54,349 bases of DNA, from positions 216,161 through 270,509 of the forward strand of contig BFEA01000181.1 in the NCBI GenBank assembly GCA_003427395.1. The letters are read 5' to 3'. The notes below the pieces were generated by a model that was not told where the DNA came from, did no database searches, and saw only the letters and a list, made by a program, of their open reading frames with translations. Below, piece after piece: positions 9,120 to 19,189 of this stretch (position 1 is the first letter of the stretch; every line of letters begins with the position of its first letter). The stretch is from Chara braunii (Eukaryota > Streptophyta > Charophyceae > Charales > Characeae). Both the position numbers and the translations under genes were made by a program.

Positions 9120-10185
9120 CGCCTATCGCTCGTCCCCCTCTCATCTTCTTCTTCTTCTTCCTCTTCTTCTTCTCTCCTCCTCCTCTTCCGACTATCTTCT
9201 TTTTCTTCTTTTTTTTTTGTTCCATTCGTCAGCGATAGGTCGCGAGATAAACGACAGGTAAGGGAAAAAAAAAACCCTGCTCCGCTCTTCATCTTCTTCT
9301 TCTTCTTCTCTCCTCCTCCGCCTCCCCCTCATCTTCTTCTCCTTCCTCTTCTCTCCTTCTCCTCCTCTTCCGCTTATCTTCTTCTTCTTCTTCTTCTTCT
9401 TCTTCTTCTTCTTCTTCTTCTTCTTCTTGTAGGACCGCCGTTGCAGCCCGTCGCCATACCCCGCCACCATACCCTACTGCCCTGCCGCTGCCGCCATCTT
9501 CTTCTTCTTCTTCTTTTTCTCTCGTCCTCCGCCTCCCCCTCATCTTCTTCTCCTTCCTCGTCCTCCTCTTCTGCCCATCTTCTTCTTCTTCTTCTTCTTC
9601 TTCTTCTTCTTCTTCTTCTTCTTCTTCTTCTTCTTGTACGACCACCGCCACAGACCGCCGCCATACCCCGCCACCATACCCTACCGCCCTGCCTCCGCCC
9701 CCATCTTCTTCTTCTTCTTCTTCTTCTCTCCTCCTCCGTCTCCCCCTCATCTTCTTCTCCTTCATCTTCTCTCCTCCTCCTCCTCTTCCGCCGATCTTCT
9801 TCTTCTTCTTCTTCTTGTACGACCGCCGCCACAGCCCGCCGTCATACCCCGCCACCATACCCTACCTCCTTGCCGCCGCCGCCATCTTCTTGTTCTTCTT
9901 CTTCTTCTTCTTCTCTCCTCCTCCGCCTCCCCCTCATCTTCTTCTCCTTCATCTTCTCTCCTCCTCCTCCTCTTCCACCCATCGTCTTCTTCTTCTTCTT
10001 GGACCGCCACACCTCCCTCCCTGTCGCCGCCGCCGCCATACCCTACCGCCCTGCCGCCACCATACCCTACCGCCCCGCCGTTGCCGCCATCTTCTTCTTC
10101 TTCTTCTTCTTCTTCTTCTTCTTCTTCTTCTTCTCTCCTCCTCCGCCTCCCCCTCCCCCTCATCTTCCTCTCCTTCCTCTTCCCG
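9120..10185 (+). repeat. TTC/GAA microsatellite arrays inside a 180-210-bp tandem repeat
   Basis: The plus strand is mostly pyrimidine. Pure TTC runs lie at about 9379-9427, 9577-9636, 9705-9726, 9796-9816, 9893-9914 and 10090-10132. Between them recurs a conserved block with CCGCCACCATACCCTAC at about 9428, 9636, 9816 and 10000. This gives a higher-order unit of roughly 180-208 bp, four times. Poly-Ser/Leu and poly-Glu/Arg ORFs here are not genes. Confidence 0.85.
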
Positions 10186-10552
10186 GTATGTACTTGGTAT
10201 CATACATGCAACAAACAGCAGGCAACATACATGCAGAGTCCCCAACACCGAGAACCCCCCCGCCCCCCTCACCCCCAGACAACCCGTACCCCCCCAAAAC
10301 CAGAATTTTTATTGCAGATTCGGGGTCCTCTCGCCGAGCACAGAAGGACCCCGCTTTCAAAAAAAAAAATAAAAAAAATTCTGGGCTGTTTTTTGCCCGC
10401 CCGGTTTGCCCGGGCGGCCCACCCGGCTGCGTTTGTACTCGACTTTTTTCATGTTTTTTTTCCCCCCCCAAAGAATTTGTACTTTTTTTCTTTCTTTCTT
10501 TTATCTATCCTACAATTGGTGGTGCTCCTGATCGCTTGATTCTATTGACCAG
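10186..10552. other. Non-coding stretch between TTC array and copy D
   Basis: Holds A-rich and C-rich runs and a CCCGCCCGG/CCGGGCGGG inverted pair near 10398-10418. The part nearest 10552 would be the 3' UTR of copy D. No gene is seen. Confidence 0.4.
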
Positions 10553-11640
10553 TTAGGAAGAGGAGCCCCCACCCCGGCAGATAGGACAAGCACGCTGAGG
10601 ATGACGTGGATGTTCAGAAGGATACCCAAGGAGAGCTACTTCAGCATAGCATTCAGCAGCATGGCTAGCACGGACCATCTCATCAGAACAGTCCTGACAA
10701 AGGACATGCTGTCCACATGTCAAAAAGAGCAGGGCATTCATCATAGTGCGGCATCATGCAGTCCAGATAGCGTACTTCAGCACAAAAGGGACAACGAATT
10801 TCTGGGTGATAGGGACGTGTACAATGAGGAAATGTTGGGCAACACCCTTCGGCACAAACGGCAGCGACCGCAATAGCTTGATAATGTTGATGGCATAGGT
10901 GATGAATTCCGCAGCCAAGTCGCACCGTGTCCCTGTCCCGACAGGTGTCACACGAGAGTCGATCAGTAATCCTGAATAAAGTATAATTCGGTAATGCACA
11001 CAAAAAATCATTTATGTTGAAAATAGCCTGAGTCATTGTCCCACCATCCCACAGTTCCCATTGGGCAGCTGCACGAATGCGTGCCATATAATGCTCGGGT
11101 CTGTGCAAAATACAGGCAGTAATATGAGGATGGTCATTAAGGTCATCGCCTGGCGTCGCATGATGCATAAGAAGGTGGCGACCGTGGAATGCTAGTTGTA
11201 AGACATTTACAGTAAAGCCTCCTGAGGTAGTATAATTACTACCTTCAGGAGGTGGACCATTATGGTAATACAACAACTGATTTTCAACACCGTCAAGCTG
11301 ATAAGTAATCGTAACAAAATGGGAAGTAGTATAACATTGATGTTGATGAGCCTGTAGGCAGACATTTGTGGCTGTCAAACCATAAGCATTTGGTAGATCT
11401 GCCCGCAGATCCGATTCGGTCACCACTGGAAAGATAGGTCTGATCTGGCGGGGTCGGCGCATGAATGACGAACGCCGTCGACGTGGCAGAGAAAGTTGTC
11501 GGTAAGACAAATAACCCCGCGGATTAGCATCAACACAATGTCGAGAGGAAGGGGGACTGGGAGGAGGAGAGAATGAACGAACCTGCCGACGTCCCAATAT
11601 AGACAACGAAGACAAAGGGAAGAAGAAGAAGAAGAAGAAG
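10553..11640 (-). pseudogene. Divergent Josephin-like/RING protein, PLE subfamily D
   Basis: On the minus strand, from the conserved motif LSILGRRQVRSFSPP through a Josephin-like domain (NAYGLTATNVCLQAH, SGGFTVNVLQLAF, PEHYMARIRAA, ELWDGG) to two RING-type blocks (CDTC, GCGIHHLCHQH, RCPFC; then CGQHVLCQDC, ACPICRGG). The order matches copies B and C, but sequence divergence is large and the Ser-Val-Pro repeat is absent. At the place of the presumed nucleophile Cys there is Tyr, and Asp replaces the Asn of LWNGG. A frameshift near 10730 splits the second RING. It is truncated upstream at an AAG/TA microsatellite. The stop at 10553 follows GGGSSS. Confidence 0.6.
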
Positions 11641-11645
11641 AAGAA

Positions 11646-11693
<48 letters not shown>
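11619..11693. repeat. (AAG)n and (TA)n microsatellite at the 5' truncation of copy D
   Basis: AAG units 11619-11645, then TA units 11646-11693, directly at the broken end of copy D and just before the assembly gap. Confidence 0.85.
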
Positions 11694-11712
11694 GGTCGAG
11701 CGGCAGTGGTCG

Positions 11713-12107
11713 NNNNNNNNNNNNNNNNNNNNNNNNNNNNNNNNNNNNNNNNNNNNNNNNNNNNNNNNNNNNNNNNNNNNNNNNNNNNNNNNNNNNNNNN
11801 NNNNNNNNNNNNNNNNNNNNNNNNNNNNNNNNNNNNNNNNNNNNNNNNNNNNNNNNNNNNNNNNNNNNNNNNNNNNNNNNNNNNNNNNNNNNNNNNNNNN
11901 NNNNNNNNNNNNNNNNNNNNNNNNNNNNNNNNNNNNNNNNNNNNNNNNNNNNNNNNNNNNNNNNNNNNNNNNNNNNNNNNNNNNNNNNNNNNNNNNNNNN
12001 NNNNNNNNNNNNNNNNNNNNNNNNNNNNNNNNNNNNNNNNNNNNNNNNNNNNNNNNNNNNNNNNNNNNNNNNNNNNNNNNNNNNNNNNNNNNNNNNNNNN
12101 NNNNNNN
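11713..12107. other. Assembly gap of 395 n
   Basis: Only n. ORFs crossing it are artefacts. It probably hides the upstream part of the hammerhead-bearing element that resumes at 12108. Confidence 0.95.
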
Positions 12108-12214
12108 CTCCTGATGAGTCGGTGAAACTTCGACGAAACAGTTTGTCACAGCCCCTCGTTTGTTGTCCTCTTCTCCCTCTCTGCCTACGGTTTACCGGGC
12201 AGTTCTATTTGACG
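12108..12214 (+). mobile_element. 3' end of a TA-targeted element carrying a hammerhead core
   Basis: It matches 34001-34106 closely and ends in GACG next to a TA tract. Its terminus (AGTTCTATTT, GACG, ATATAT) resembles the PLE terminus (AGTTCTGTGACA, ATATAT). It is probably the tail of a related PLE subfamily or of a non-autonomous partner. The upstream part is lost in the gap. Confidence 0.55.
12111..12147 (+). ncRNA. Hammerhead ribozyme-like core, copy 1
   Basis: Core parts occur in canonical order: CTGATGA (12111-12117), stem II GTCGG/TCGAC (12118-12122 with 12130-12134, one G-U pair) around loop TGAAACT, then GAA (12135-12137). ACA/TGT with a GTT loop could form a very short stem III ending in a GTC cleavage triplet (12145-12147). 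The second copy at 34001 has CCGAC in stem II, so the G-U pair becomes G-C. Stem I is not supported: the three bases left of the core do not pair with those after GTC. A type III fold using sequence inside the gap is possible. Activity is unproven. Confidence 0.55.
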
Positions 12215-12665
12215 ATATATATATATTGTCAGAAAACTATTGACTAAGAGCGTAAACACGTGAAGTAGAAGAAGAAATAAGATGAGCGAAGAAAAGAAAA
12301 ATGAAAGGACAGACAGGCAAAGGGACAGACAAACCAGAATGACACAAAACAGTGTCCTCTTATTCTTTGTTTCACAGTATTATTATTTCTTTTAGTGTTT
12401 TTCAAAAAAAAAATACACTGAATCAAAGGATAAAAAATAAAAAACAAAGACACATTGAAATCATTCAGTTTCTCAGTCTTCTTAACGCCTCCTCCACTAT
12501 GCCTCTAATGTACAAGGCTCGCCACGTTGATGAAGTTGAGCGCGAGCTGCCCCTATCCTCGTATGCCATAACAGCCCACTTGCACGCTATGGGAAAGAGG
12601 TAGAGTGAAGGAAAAGGTGTTAAACAAAAGAAAGAGAGGAGCAGAAAAGGAAAACCGACAAACGT

Positions 12666-13054
12666 GGTTAACCAGGGGTGTTATTTTCGACGAATTTTGC
12701 ACCGAATTGCACTGAAACTGCCATATTGTGCTAATTTTTTGCCTTTTTTCTTGTTTTTCTTTTTGTGTGATATATATGTGCTTTAGGGTATGTCATGTGT
12801 GCAGTTTTGACATGTTTGGATCAATAATGAAAAAGTTGGCATTTTTTTGAATTCGTTCGACGCTTCATTTTGACTCGGACAGTGTCTTTGTGTTAGGGTT
12901 TCATAGTGTTTTTTTGTTTTTTTTTGGTTCTTTTTGGGCTGTTTCCTTTTTTGATGTTTGCCGTATGGTCTCATATCGTTTGTTTTAAAATTTTTGATCA
13001 AATTCGCACCGCAATTGCCAAAGAAAACGGCGAATATTTGGGCCCCCGTTAACC
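12666..13054. mobile_element. Short non-autonomous element with GGTTAAC termini
   Basis: 389 bp present in copy C but not in A or B at this place. The ends are GGTTAACCAGGGG and, reversed, GGTTAACGGGGGC; further in, both sides have a GCACCG-containing block (AATTTTGCACCGAATT and its counterpart). About 200 bp of copy C's 3' UTR is missing at the site and no clean target duplication is visible, so the family cannot be assigned. Confidence 0.5.
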
Positions 13055-13188
13055 GTTTCCCACTTATGTTCTTCTTTTACTGCATTCTTCACAGTTTGGC
13101 AGTTTTAGTGAAGGATTCCCCACCTTTGCACATTCTTGTACACTCTTTTCAGCGCACCTGCACATTTTTGTCATGGTGCAAGGTACGT

Positions 13189-14744
13189 CTAAGTAAGACC
13201 CTCACGACAGATAGGACAACTGTCATAAGGATACGGGCGATGGTAGCAGCTCTCCCGCTGATCTACAGGAAGAAACCATTAAGGTAAGCAACTTCGTCAC
13301 AGCAGGAGCCAGCGCGGCTAGCATTAGCCATACCTCTGAAGCATGCATGACAGAGCGCATGCCGGTTGCAGGCCATGATGATTGTGGGGCGTTCACCATC
13401 ACAGTTAAGTGCACATTCACTATAGCGCCGACAGGCACAGATGGGACATACTGCATCTGGATGTAGACGATGTTCACAATCCGGATACAGGTGGCATCCC
13501 TGCCGACAGCGAACCTGAAAAATTATACGGTTGAAGTGATGTCGACAAAGTCGATGCTTTCCACAACCAAGTGTAACTGTGTCAGTGATCTCACAAAGGA
13601 GGTCACAAGGTGTTAGTGCAACATGTGGGGGAATGACGACTAAAGCAGGCACGGTGACAGACATGGAGGTAGGCACAGAGACATACACAAAAACGGGCAT
13701 GGGGACAGGTGTGGAGGCAAGCACAGAGACTGGTGCAGAGGCGGGGATGGAAGTACACATAGTACCCATAGAGTCAGTAATCTGGAAGGAGACAGACACA
13801 GAAACAGGCACAGAGACATGTACGGAGGCAGGAACAGAGATAGGCGTAGAGGCGGGCATGGAAGTACACGAGATACCCATAGGGTCAATGACCTGGAACA
13901 GTTGCAGGTTAAGGTAATTACGCACGAGATCAGAGATGGCAGTAATAGTTTGCACCATAGCACCGCCATTCCATAATTCCCTAGAACCAGAGGCACGAAC
14001 AAGAGCGGTGTAGTGGCCAGGAGTATGTAGAATATAGGCGCAAACGTGCGAACCGTGGTCCGGGTCGCCACCCGAAGGGGCACGCTGCATATCAAGCCGG
14101 CGCCTTATCAAAGAAGTCTCCAAAACAGAGACATTGAATCCCCCATGTTGAGTGTAATTAGTATCGTGTGGGGGATGCAGAGTCGTGTTATCACCATATA
14201 ACTCACGTTCCTGAGCATCAAGATCGGAAGCAATGGCCAAGAAATCAGAGTGAGTATATGGTTCCCGACGATAGGCTTGCAGGCACATGTTAGTAGCAGC
14301 GAGACCACACAAATTCGGTGGAGGCCAGTCATGCGGATTTTCGATAGAATCTCCTACAGTCCCCTTGCCAAGGTCATCCTCGGATAGCCCCTCGCCATCA
14401 TCCCTCCTGTTTTGTGTTTGTCGCGTTGCAGAAAGGTCTGCAGTCGAAGAGCGTTGCAGGCGCCTTTCTGCAGTCGAAGAGCGTTGCAGGCGTGGTAAGG
14501 ATGCTTGGGGCGGCAAAAGACGGGAATGGGATGTTTGGGAGGGCCGTGGTGGGGAGAATGAACGGGTTCTTCTTCGTCCAAGAACAGAGATGGAGGAAAG
14601 GGGAGTAAGCTGAGGTTTGGAAGTAGGTCGAAGTTGGCGTCTAGGACGGCGAATTAGGCTTTCTGCAGGGGCAGAACATGATGACGGAGTCTGTGTGGAC
14701 GTAGTGGTTTGTGGATTAGGAAGAGGGGTAATGGATGGAAACAA
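13189..14744 (-). pseudogene. Arg-rich segment, Josephin-like domain, repeat and double RING, copy C
   Basis: The most informative copy. A single open frame from 14744 to 13263 (493 residues) holds the Arg-rich segment, SVLGRRRTRSFSPP, and the Josephin-like domain. That domain has NLCGLAATNMCLQAY (nucleophile Cys), GGFNVSVLETSL, TPGHYTALVR (His) and ELWNGGA (Asn), so the full candidate triad is present. Then come a shorter Ser-Val-Pro repeat and both zinc-binding blocks. A frameshift near 13263 removes the last CPIC pair, which is still readable in another frame down to the ancestral stop at 13189. A 31-bp duplication (TTTCTGCAGTCGAAGAGCG unit, twice, near 14430-14490) is specific to this copy. 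Confidence 0.6.
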
Positions 14745-15400
14745 AACCTGGGGAGGTAGGAGTGGTGAAGACAGGGGTGGTAGAGTTGTCGGAAAGGTGG
14801 GTAACAGGCGACGATAAAACCACGGGAAATATAGTCGGTGAAGACGGGGGGGATGAAGTCAGGGGTGGTGAAGTGGCTGAAGTAGAGACAAGGGGGGCAG
14901 TCGTAGGTGAGACCCGAAGAGGGGACTTTGCAGGTGGTAATGCAGGCATGGCCACGGATGCCATGGAGGAACGCACCGAGACCAAGGGCGACAAAGCAGG
15001 TGCGGTGGTCACGGATGCCATGGAGGAACACACCGAGACCAAGGGCGACACAACAGCTGCTGTTGCATGGGATGCCATGGAGGAACACACCGTGACCAAG
15101 GGCGACACAACAACTGCAAGTCGAGTTGCTCCTGCGGAATCAATCGTAGAAGCAACCAAGGCCGATGAGGAAGAGGCTGCGAACCGAAAAAGGGCAGCCA
15201 GGGTCACAAACGACATGGAAGGGGTTACTAAGACTGATGAGGATGCAGGTGCGGTAGACGCAAGTAATGAAGAAGAGGCTGTGATAGGTGTGACATGCGC
15301 CGATAATGAAGAAGGGGTTGTGACAAGCGTAGTCCGAGGACAGTGTGTGGATACCCGAGAAAGTGGGTGATGAATAGACTATGGAAGCATGCTGTGGAAC
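14745..15400 (-). pseudogene. Ser/Pro/Thr-rich linker of PLE polyprotein, copy C
   Basis: Matches 5741-6400 of copy B, including the 57-bp repeats (about 14945-15115). Frame breaks occur near 14745 and 15217. The acidic ORF on the opposite strand is a shadow of this repeat. Confidence 0.55.
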
Positions 15401-16950
15401 TAGCTGGAGAGGCGGGTCACGTGCGCAGGGTACCTGTGTTGACGTTTACGAATATAGGAAGTCCATCCTTTCTCAAGCGTTGTTGGAGAGTGCCCGCGAA
15501 AAAGCATGCGGCGTGTGAGCATCGCTGCTACAGTTTTGAAATCATACCAGTTGTTGCAGACATACTCAAACCTAGTAAGCTGGCCTGTAAACACTCCCGC
15601 CGGTTGGTGTGCAGGGACGTTAGACGTAGCACTAGGATAACGAATAACAGGGAAATTCCATTCAGCTGCTTTGTCAAAGACACTCATACGCAGGGAACCG
15701 TCAGGGCGGACTTTGAGGCGTGCACCTAAGAATGTGCAAGAGCCATCAGGCGCTGAGGTCTCCTTCCATTCGAGGCCATAGTGTTCTTACGGTGGTGGCA
15801 GATGTCCCCATGAGAGAACATCATCGATCAAGCGGTATGTGAACGCATACCGTTGAGCGGCTCAAAGATCACACTGCTGGAGGTCATCAAGAAATCGAGC
15901 CTCATCCCAAGACAATGTCAAATTAGCTATCTCCGGACCAGAATTAGTCCCCATCGGGATGCCTATTAGCTGATGTCACATGGTGCCGTCCGCTGCATAA
16001 AGATAGGTGTTTGTCACAGTGAGATGAAGATGTTGAAGAATTTTGGAAACGGTCAAGGTGTTTGGTCCGGTATCAACCGTCCACTCCACTTGACGGGGCC
16101 CTTTAACAATTATGTTAAGGGTAGGAGGAGTCCTGTGCGTGTTGTTGTAAGGCTTATGTATAGGCTTCCTCAACCGCTTTTGATACATTATGACAAATAC
16201 GGTCATGAGGAAGATTGGTATAGATAGTTGTGAAATCAATAGTGCGAGGAGCATGGTCACGAAGAGAAGAGGAACTACGTTTGAGATCAAGCATCACCTC
16301 CTCAGCGCTTTGCACGATCCAACACCGTCTCACACCGCTTTGATGATACAACACATAATCCTTCTCACAGAGAGTTTCAATGGCTCCTTGTAGTGCAACG
16401 CTGAGGAAGGCAGAAGCGACGGTAGTACTGGCCAAGGGTTTGTGGGGAGGTCGATGGTGGACTACATGAACAGATGGCGCAGGTGATCGAGATCGTTGCA
16501 GCAGGGAGAGATTATTCTGCTCCGTGACGGACAATACTGCGAAGCCCGGGGGCGATTTGTGCGCTTTAAGTGCATAGTACAGATATCGAAACGTGTCTTT
16601 GTGTGTATATCCCTACCGATGATTCTAGAGCGCGTGATGTTCCAGTATATCTGCGAGGGACTCAAGAGGCACATCATAGGTAGGGTTGTCCAAATGAGCA
16701 GATAGATGAGACAAGTACCAATTTTTACAACAGATTGCCAAGTTATGTGAGGTCTTGTCGACAGGAAGAATAGTAAAGTGTTGTTGAAGGTGTCTCAAAG
16801 CCCTGTGCACCGAGTGAAGGGAGTGCGATTGTCGTGTGGTAGTGTGGGGGGATGAGATGTTGCTTTGGCAACGTGTGAGAACGACTGAGCGCCTCTGGCG
16901 CAATTTGTTCAGAGTAGCCGGTCGAAGCTGCTCGGAGACTGACCTCAAGT
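15401..16950 (-). pseudogene. PLE reverse transcriptase, copy C
   Basis: Downstream to upstream on the plus strand: thumb (EYVCNNWYDFKTVAAML), motif D region YAFTYRLIDDV (about 15825), motif B IGIPMGTNSGPEIANLTL (about 15950), motif A IDFTTIYTNLPHD (about 16235), and fingers. Unlike copy B, the motif A Asp and the LIDD pair are both present. Breaks include a TAG for Trp after VTRLSS (15397-15399), a TGA after QQCDL, and frameshifts near 15760, 15980 and 16540. Confidence 0.6.
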
Positions 16951-16984
16951 ATTTAGCAATATACTCGTGAAGGCGGACTGTAAG

Positions 16985-17947
16985 AGCCTAAAGCACATGA
17001 GCGATTTGTCCATTAAGACGATACTTCGAGCCTTCATGGAACAAGACGCGGAGGCGATCATCAGGAATGATGTCCCAGTCGGTTGTAACAACATGGCCGT
17101 CGACTAAGTGTGAGCAGTCGGGAAACACTTCCCAACATTGACAGTCCGAGGGGTCAGGCAGGGAGATCCCAGGTGTGACGCTGAGCGCGACTTCCGTGAA
17201 ATTAGAGAATTGGACGCGAGTTGGCGGCAACAACTTATCACAGATACGCAGGTGTGCTGCGTCATCAGGGTCAGGGTGCAAGTGGAGCACCTGGGGTGCA
17301 TGCAAGGCTTGTCGCAGCCTCGTTACCTGAGACACCTCGTGCATGTGCACAACTTTAATATGAGACTGAGCTGTGTATCGTTGGCGGACATGTTGATAGT
17401 TCGGAATCTGGCATTCAAGCTGACGGATATGCGCACTCATATCTGCATTGGAGATATTATTGCTCAACCACTGCAGCAAGCGGGCACGCCAAACTGACGT
17501 TGCTCGCTGGATGACAGATTCCATCTTGTTGCGAATTGCCAGCAACAGCTTGTGAGAGAAGATTGTGCAATGCAGACCGGATTTGAAAGTCGGGGGCTGG
17601 ACGCCAATCAATAGGCTGGGGCTGTTGATGGTCTGATGGACGAAGCCCTGTCCGTGTGCACCGATGAGGACGACGTTGTCGTCTTCTTGCAGGCAGGGGA
17701 GCAAGCAGCAGGACAGTGTTGAGACCAGCTGGATGAAGAGTCCGCAACCGGCGTACCCAATAGGCTTCATGTGTCGTAGCAGCCCGTCGAAAAAGGTTAC
17801 GGCCAACAAGACCTTGTGATGTATGGTAAAGGGCCGGGTCAATACGTTCCAAGGGCCAGACTACAAAATTGAAGGGGTTTTGATAAGACATGACACTGTA
17901 GAGCCGGTGACGTTGAAACTCCGCAGCAGAACGACGAACATGCTAAT
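16985..17947 (-). pseudogene. PLE CxC linker and GIY-YIG C-terminal half, copy C
   Basis: Contains the catalytic-Glu block THEAYWVRRLRTLHPAGLN, the linker, and the CxC pair SDCQC followed by HLVDGHVVTTD and LFHEGSKYR. Arg is encoded where copy B has its TGA stop. The upstream nuclease core lies on the other side of the hAT-like insertion (18331-18407). Confidence 0.6.
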
Positions 17948-17955
17948 GTTCCTGC

Positions 17956-18322
17956 CTGCATAGCACGGCGAACGTGTTCGCGCCCCTTCATATTCGCGCG
18001 AACGTGTTCGCACGTTTGCGCGAACAGCTAGCGAACATGTTCGGGCGAACATAATTTTTTTTCCATAAAAAAAAAAGATACAAAAAAAAACGGTTTTTGA
18101 TTTTTAACTCGTGATTGGTTACGGATTTGAACATCACTCCAAGGCAAAAGTTGCTTGTATTATTATTTTACATAACATATATTTTTTCCAGATTTTTCTG
18201 AGAATTTTTTATTTTTTTATTTTAATATTTTTTATGTTCGCGTTCGGAGGGTTTTGGGCGCTTGTTCGCGTTCGGACGACATGTTCGCGTTCGCCTCCGA
18301 ACGCGAACACGGTGCTACGTAG
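17956..18322. mobile_element. hAT-like non-autonomous element inside copy C
   Basis: 367 bp flanked by the perfect 8-bp duplication GTTCCTGC (17948-17955 and 18323-18330). The termini are CTGCATAGCAC and, reversed, CTACGTAGCAC. Subterminal GAACGTGTTCGCG palindromes and an internal block (reverse of AACTTTTGCCTTGGAGTGA) relate it to the elements at 34-36 kb. Eight-base duplications are typical of hAT transposition. Confidence 0.7.
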
Positions 18323-18407
18323 GTTCCTGCAAACGTTGATGCGAGGAGTGTATAGTTTGACTTATGTAAAGACGCCCAAAGGGGATATGAACGATGGCAT
18401 AAATCAC

Positions 18408-18422
18408 TATATATATATATAT

Positions 18423-18496
<74 letters not shown>
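18408..18496. repeat. (TA)n(GA)n microsatellite at the 5' end of copy C
   Basis: TA units 18408-18421, then GA units to 18496. They adjoin the truncated end of copy C. Confidence 0.9.
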
Positions 18497-18497
<1 letters not shown>

Positions 18498-19054
18498 ATA
18501 TGTGCTTTGGGTTGTTTTCCTTCAGTTTGTGATGAATTATTTCTGGACTGTTTTGTTCATCGTTTTTTATTTTTCTTTTCCCTTTTTCAAGTTGGGTGCC
18601 GATGCTCTTAGTGAAACGAGTACATCATTATTCGTAAGTAAGGATATCTTTGTTCAGAAAGAAGAAATGCTTTCTCTACCCAACTGATCTGATCAAGTTA
18701 GATACCATGAGATTCGACCATTTTTAATAGGATACAGCAGAATAAGGGATCTGATCCCATTACATCCGACGTGATCTGAGTGGTTAGATCAGATCTGATT
18801 GTGTGTGCTTACGATTCTGCTTATTCATTTTACCTTGTCGTGGACATGTTTGCGTCCTTCGTGAACACGGTCTTGAATAACACGACTATGAGTGTGGGCG
18901 TGTGTGTCTGTGTCCATGTCGTCTGTGCGTGTGGGCGTGCGTGCTTGTGTGCATGTTCTGTGTGCTTGTGTGTGTGTCTGCCCACACGTGTGTGCATATT
19001 TTGTGATCTTAGGTATGTGTATGTGTGTATTCATCACAGTTTTAAGCGGCCGGG
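18497..19054. other. Gene-free stretch with TG-rich tract
   Basis: GATCTGATC-type palindromic words at 18680-18800, then a TGTGTG-rich stretch (18885-19025). No gene is supported. Confidence 0.5.
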
Positions 19055-19185
19055 TTCATTTGTGTGAACCATTGTGCTTCTTTTCCCCGTAATGAAGTGC
19101 TCATTTGTGTGTAGTTATGTTTCATTTGTGTGAACATTGTGCTTCTTTTCCCTGTAAAGAAGTGCTCCTTTGTGTGTAGTTATGT
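19055..19185. repeat. Tandem duplication of 65-66 bp
   Basis: Two adjacent units starting TTCATTTGTGTGAAC and ending GTAGTTATGT, differing at a few bases. Confidence 0.85.
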
Positions 19186-19189
19186 CGTT

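Larger units (their letters stand above)
12227..18407 (-). mobile_element. Penelope-like element copy C, 5'-truncated
   Basis: Minus-strand copy of the A/B family. The 3' end at 12227 abuts a TA tract (12215-12226). The 5' end breaks exactly at the GIY-YIG core (AGTGATTTATGCC, reversed) and abuts another TA tract (18408-18421). It preserves parts missing in B: the intact Josephin-like domain and the RT LIDD block. It is interrupted by a TIR element in the 3' UTR (12666-13054) and an hAT-like element in the nuclease (17956-18322). Confidence 0.75.

Noticed and set aside
9441-10556. Long Ser/Leu/Pro and Glu/Arg ORFs
   Set aside because: They arise from TTC/GAA microsatellites in every frame.
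10683-12149. 488-codon minus ORF
   Set aside because: Much of it is n from the assembly gap; only the part up to about 11640 is real sequence with domain signal.
14735-15370. Acidic 211-codon plus-strand ORF
   Set aside because: It is antisense to the PLE linker repeats; the sense strand has homologous copies with conserved flanking domains.
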